64,000 bases of DNA from Progne subis subis (taxonomy: Eukaryota; Chordata; Aves; Passeriformes; Hirundinidae): NCBI GenBank assembly GCA_022316685.1, contig JAKJHU010000054.1:3136501-3200500 (forward strand), written 5' to 3'. A program made the translations under genes and the position numbers. Positions 60,428 to 64,000 of the stretch are shown here, piece by piece. Within the stretch, counting starts at the first letter, position 1; every line of letters begins with the position of its first letter. The notes under the pieces were generated by a model that was not told the DNA's origin, ran no database searches, and worked only from the letters and a program-made list of their open reading frames with translations.

Positions 60428-60860
60428 GTCGGTGTGCAGAGGACAGAGCTGGAGACAGAGGGGCTCTGTGTATATTCCTGTTCCTCCCGGGCTGCACTGT
60501 TGAAATCCAGCCCGCAGCTTTCCCGTCCTTTCGAGATGCTGACGTGTGAATTGGGTGAGAGTTAGAGGCTGTGAATTCTCAAAAGGCACTGCCCTTTCAG
60601 TGCTTGCCAGGAGCTGCAGGACAGCTCAGTTCGGTGTAGATGCTGACTGAAGCCGTCTCAAGGCAGCCAAGGCGGCTGCTGCCCTGCTCCGAGCAGGGCC
60701 GGAACTCAGAGTGGGACAAGAAGAGAGCGCGGGGAGTCGGGTCGGGTTTGCTCACCGGCCTTTCTTGGGATCTGTAGCCAAGGTGGGAGGGAGCACAGCG
60801 GGACTCCAGTGGTGTGTGGGCTCCGGGAATGTTTTCCTCCTTTGCTGCTGCTGCTTCCAG
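60428..60860 (+). other. CLIP2 intron, 0.4 kb, CpG-rich middle
   Basis: The donor is GTCGGT and the acceptor ends CTTCCAG. The part around 60650-60780 has raised CpG content and includes the palindrome CTGCTCCGAGCAG. No function is assigned. Confidence 0.88.
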
Positions 60861-61020
60861 GAGCCTGAACGAGCTGCGAGCGTTGTTACTGGAGGCGAAC
60901 CGGCACTCCCCGGGGCCGGAGCGGGACCTCAGCCGGGAGGTGCACAAAGCTGAGTGGCGGCTCAAGGAACAGAAGCTCAAAGATGACATCAAGGGGCTTC
61001 GAGAGAAACTGGTTGTGCTG
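60861..61020 (+). CDS. CLIP2: CLIP2 coiled-coil exon
   Basis: The acceptor ends GCTTCCAG at 60860 and the donor is GTGAGG at 61021. The first base completes a split Arg codon, then it reads SLNELRALLLEANRHSPGPE, RDLSREVHKAEWRLKEQKLK and DDIKGLREKLVVL. ALLLEANRHSPGPERDLSRE is a CLIP2-specific block with no CLIP1 counterpart and supports the gene assignment strongly. It ends in phase 0. Confidence 0.97.
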
Positions 61021-61954
61021 GTGAGGGCACTAAAACCCTTCCTGGGCATGGCCTGGAGCCTGGAGGGCTCTGTGCTGCTGAGGGGATTGGGGCGAGGGTC
61101 TGAGCCCTTCACTCGTGCTCCAGGCCTTTGTGTTTTCTTTTGTGCTGCTCAGTGTCTGATGGGAATTCTCTTGACAACGACTGAGCTGTGGCCTGGCTTA
61201 GCAGCACCTCATTAAGCAGCAAAGATGGATATCTTTGGACATGTCATATAATCACAGAATATCCCGAGTTGGAAAGGCCACAAGGATCATCCAGCCCATC
61301 TCCTGGCCCTGCTTAGGACACCCCAACGATCACATGTGTCTGGGAGCATTGTCCAAACGCTCCTGGAGCTCTGGCAGCCTTGGAGCCATGCCCTCGGCCC
61401 TGGGGAGCCTGTTCAGGGACCAGCCACCCTCTGGGGAGAAACCTTTCCCTGTTATCTATCCTAGACCTCCCCTGAGACAGCTCCGGGCATTCCCTGGGTC
61501 CTGTCCCTGACCACAGGGAGCAGAGATCAGTGTGTGCCTCTCAGCTTCCCCTCATGAGGCAGCTGTAGGCCACTATGTCCTCCTCCAGTGTTTTTCTGTT
61601 CCCACAGGTTTTAGATCCATGGCTAAATAGGGCTGCACTTTGTGGCAGAAACTGAAGGTCGTTCAGCTACCCCACGTGTTTTACCTATTCTCTGATCCAA
61701 GAATAAGCAGTGTCCTCACATTCCTGTGTACTTCAGCGTCCTCCAGTGGCTGAGATGTAAATAATTGATCGGAACTGCTGGGAACAAACTGGAGCTGCCT
61801 CTGGTCACTTGATGGGAGCTGTGCTCTGCCCCTGCCTTCAGCCTGATGCTGAAATCTCAGCGTGGTTCTAGGCATTATCCGGATTTCTGCCTCGAGTTTC
61901 TGCAGCTGTTGGTTTTGGTATAACATCCTCCTGTTCTCCCTTTGCTGCCTTAAG
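61021..61954 (+). other. CLIP2 intron, 0.9 kb
   Basis: The donor is GTGAGG and the acceptor ends TGCCTTAAG. It is largely occupied by an antisense CR1 fragment (about 61248-61590). Confidence 0.88.
61248..61590 (-). mobile_element. CR1 LINE 3' fragment, antisense
   Basis: ATAATCACAGAATATCCCGA, GTTGGAAAGGCCACAAGGAT, CATCCAGCCCATCTCCTGGC, GGAGCCTGTTCAGGGACCAG and GACCTCCCCTGAGACAGCTC follow the reverse-complement order of an avian CR1 3' end. It keeps the terminal CACAGAATA block, so the 3' boundary at about 61248 is fairly sharp. Confidence 0.93.
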
Positions 61955-62140
61955 GACAAGGAGAAGTCGGTAATGGACCAGAGGCGGTACTCCCTGATCG
62001 ACCCCTCTTCGGAGTCAGAGGTGATCCGGCTGCAGCACCGGCTCGTCAGCACGGAGGACGTGCTGCGCAACGCGCTGGAGCAGGGACACCAGATGGAGAA
62101 GCTTATGGAAGCAATGAGACTGTCCTCTGAGAAAACACAG
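61955..62140 (+). CDS. CLIP2: CLIP2 penultimate coding exon
   Basis: The acceptor ends CCTTAAG at 61954 and the donor is GTAGAA at 62141. The exon has 62 whole codons, phase 0 at both ends. It reads DKEKSVMDQRRYSLIDPSSE, then SEVIRLQHRLVSTEDVLRNA, LEQGHQMEKLMEAMRLSSEK and TQ. Mammalian DKEKSLSDQRRYSLIDPSSA and KLMEAMRSCPDKAQ align. RRYSLIDPSS is a conserved element near the C-terminus and contains an RRYS sequence that resembles a basophilic kinase site. In mammals only about 24 residues remain after this exon. Confidence 0.96.
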
Positions 62141-64000
62141 GTAGAACATCAGCAAACAGCGCTGCTTAGCCCTCATCCATCCCCTGGGATCTTGCCCTGT
62201 GCGCAGGGGGCGATGCCATCAGCTGGCTCCCCTCTTTGCTGGGAAGAACCTGACAAGGCCTTGTTCTGTCAGATGTAGCCTAATGCTATAAAAGCCCTGC
62301 TAGTGGGTAATCACAGATCCTTTGTGCTTCAGGGAATGATTCCTGAACACGGGGTTTTGGGGAAGTTGCACTGTGAGTAACTGTTCTTTGTGTACAGCAC
62401 TGTCTGACTGTAGGTGTTTGTAACATGGAAGTTGAGGTTTTTCTGACATCCCTCTTCTTTGAGAGGTTTATCTGTGTGTCCCTAAGCAGAAACTTTGCAG
62501 GTGACTCTAGGAAAATGCTTTCCATTTCTCTTACCAGCTCTCTTACCACCTTGGTGTCTGATGTGAGTTTGCTGATGGACTGAATGTTCCCACTCCAGTT
62601 TCCATCTTCTCTCCCCAACTTCCTCTGATCTCCTTTGTTACTTCTGACTAAAGAAAGGCTGTTTCCATTGCCTGTCCTACATCCTTCTTTAGGAAACTGA
62701 AGGGTTTGACTCTCAACACTTGGCTTTTCCATCTCACACCTGTGGAGTCTCAGCCCTGACTGATTCCTCCTGCAAAGTGACCTGCCCCTTGTGCCAAGCT
62801 TTGTGCTTCATGTCCTTGAATGTTCTTCTAGCTGTGTTTTCTCTTGGGTCTGCAAACAGGCAGTGGAGCTCAGATACACCGTTACTTCTCTTGTACTCGC
62901 TCATTTAAATTCTCAGCTGAGAAATGTCTTTCTCTTGCAATAATGAGCTACAACTGGCATTCAAGCAGACACCTTAGGGTAGTACAGAGCAAGCCACTAG
63001 ACACACAGTGGGCAGAGAGCTTTTTTTCACTGATGCAGGTGCAGTTATGTAGGTGCTAGGTAATCTGGGGGTTTCAAGCCTTCTCTTCTCATGACAGTCT
63101 CTCTTGGATACACCAAACACTGTTTGCATTGCAGTGTTATGGGCATGGAGGTGGTCAGGAGGGTGCAAGGCAAAAACTGCAACTCTGACAGATCTGCTGG
63201 CTCACTGAGCATCTGTGTATTGCACACAAGTCTCTGTATCCTGCAGTGCAGCATCTGCCAGTGCCAGGCAGGACTGGTGGAGTCATGATGACACGTTTGT
63301 GGCAGTCCAGGATGTATCATAATCCTGTCAGTACCTCCAGAGTGACTTCTGCTGTAATTGCTGTGTGTCAGATGCAAATGCATCATGACATACTCATCTC
63401 TGGGCAGCTACAGGAGGGGAAAGTTATTCTCTGTTTGCTTTAATGCACAGTCTCTTGAGGAAGGGAAATCTTCTCTTTTGCAATCCCAGTCTCCAGAAGC
63501 TGTGCAGGTGGTGATTATTTCTTCCCTAGATGTAGAAAATTACTAATCTTGCCTGAAGTGAATTGGAACAGACCTTATGAGCTCAGCTAAGATATCCGTG
63601 GTTTTAGTTTAATAAGTTCATGCTTAAGAAAATGTAGAGGTGTGACAGAATAGCATTATGTCTTCAACTACAATCCAAGGTGCAAAGAAGCAGAAGATTA
63701 CTGTGGGAAGACAGGCTTCAAATTTCTGTTGATGTCAGGTTTTTAAAGTGCTGTTTACAGGGAAGTCTGGATGAAAGCTTCCTAGTTTTGGTTGAAATCT
63801 GTTCACCCTTCCCCTTGTGAAGGAGAACTGTTAACCAGGGGCTTTCAGGTTGAGGCTGAGTACATTGCTGGCCCAAACAAATCCTGCTGCAATAGTTAGG
63901 GAATTGATGGTTCTTCCCCAGAAGCCACATGCCCACTGTAACTCATTCTGCACCATCTTCCAGCCTCCTGTCTCCTCTCTGATGGAAGCAGCTGTTGCCC
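62141..64000 (+). other. CLIP2 last intron (partial)
   Basis: It begins with donor GTAGAA. I looked for the short, Gln/Lys-rich final coding exon expected after LSSEKTQ and did not find it, so the stop codon, 3' UTR and poly(A) site should lie beyond 64000. No repeat or RNA gene is recognised here. Confidence 0.75.

Larger units (their letters stand above)
10127..64000 (+). other. CLIP2: CLIP2 gene, coding part (3' end outside window)
   Basis: Fourteen + strand exons reproduce the CLIP2/CLIP-115 protein in order: N-terminal basic/serine segment, CAP-Gly 1, CAP-Gly 2, Ser-rich linker, and long coiled coil. All introns are GT-AG. CLIP2 binds growing microtubule ends through its CAP-Gly domains and dimerises through the coiled coil; in mammals it is abundant in neurons. 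CLIP2 is preferred over CLIP1 because of the N-terminal KPSGLK...GKHSSP segment, SKEGSPLHKQ across the first junction, FVVGERVWVNGVKPGV in CAP-Gly 1, and a coiled coil much shorter than that of CLIP1. The exons sum to 3050 nt, or 3048 after removing two apparent extra bases, giving 1016 codons. Human CLIP2 is about 1046 residues and its final exon is not in this window. Two frame breaks are described in the findings. Confidence 0.97.

Noticed and set aside
10127..62140. CLIP1 (CLIP-170) instead of CLIP2
   Set aside because: The CAP-Gly and RYARKISGT parts fit both, but the N-terminus, the LEANRHSPGPERDLSREVHK and QRRYSLIDPSS blocks and the short rod are CLIP2-specific, and there is no zinc-knuckle tail.
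10127..62140. Processed pseudogene of CLIP2
   Set aside because: All thirteen introns are present with GT-AG ends and correct phases, so it is not retrocopied. Only two single-base frame breaks disturb it.
1..64000. CRISPR array, operon, prophage or other prokaryotic system
   Set aside because: Spliced vertebrate gene structure and CR1 repeats fill the window. There are no spaced direct repeats or dense gene clusters.

Overview
This is vertebrate nuclear DNA, most likely from a bird and perhaps a songbird. The taxon is inferred from several fragments that look like the 3' end of CR1 LINEs, the absence of anything resembling Alu, L1 or B-type SINEs, and a gene whose exons are strongly conserved while its introns are short by mammalian standards. 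The window contains one recognisable gene: CLIP2 (CAP-Gly domain containing linker protein 2, CLIP-115), read on the + strand. CLIP2 is a microtubule plus-end tracking protein and lies in the human Williams syndrome interval at 7q11.23.

Layout: 1-10126 is upstream or 5' intronic DNA with no exon I can support. The first coding exon is 10127-10347 (ATG at 10236). A 19.7 kb intron follows, then 13 further coding exons: 30078-30617, 40576-40700, 45000-45213, 46128-46325, 47433-47536, 49069-49129, 53532-53636, 55139-56083, 58415-58472, 59783-59866, 60270-60427, 60861-61020 and 61955-62140. From 62141 to the end I see only intron; the last coding exon (about 24 codons in mammals) and the 3' UTR should lie to the right. 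The noncoding first exon and promoter probably lie to the left.

The exons encode, in order: a short basic/serine N-terminus, CAP-Gly 1 (exon 30078), CAP-Gly 2 (split over exons 30078, 40576 and 45000), a serine-rich basic linker, and a long coiled coil (exons 46128 to 61955). No zinc-knuckle tail is seen, which fits CLIP2 rather than CLIP1.

The main oddity is that the reading frame is broken twice by single extra bases: once near the start of exon 30078-30617 and once in exon 60270-60427. Every splice junction is otherwise in phase, and removing exactly one base at each place gives 3048 coding nt (1016 codons), as expected for CLIP2 without its last exon. I read these as probable assembly or sequencing indels, although true null variants cannot be excluded. 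Other notable features are a 10-codon upstream ORF with a stronger Kozak context than the real start, a CpG-rich candidate alternative first exon in the large intron, a 35-codon cassette-like exon behind a long CU tract with a tandem acceptor, several minisatellites, a 55-base T run, and a 160-base G/T-rich tract. I found no novel protein-coding system.
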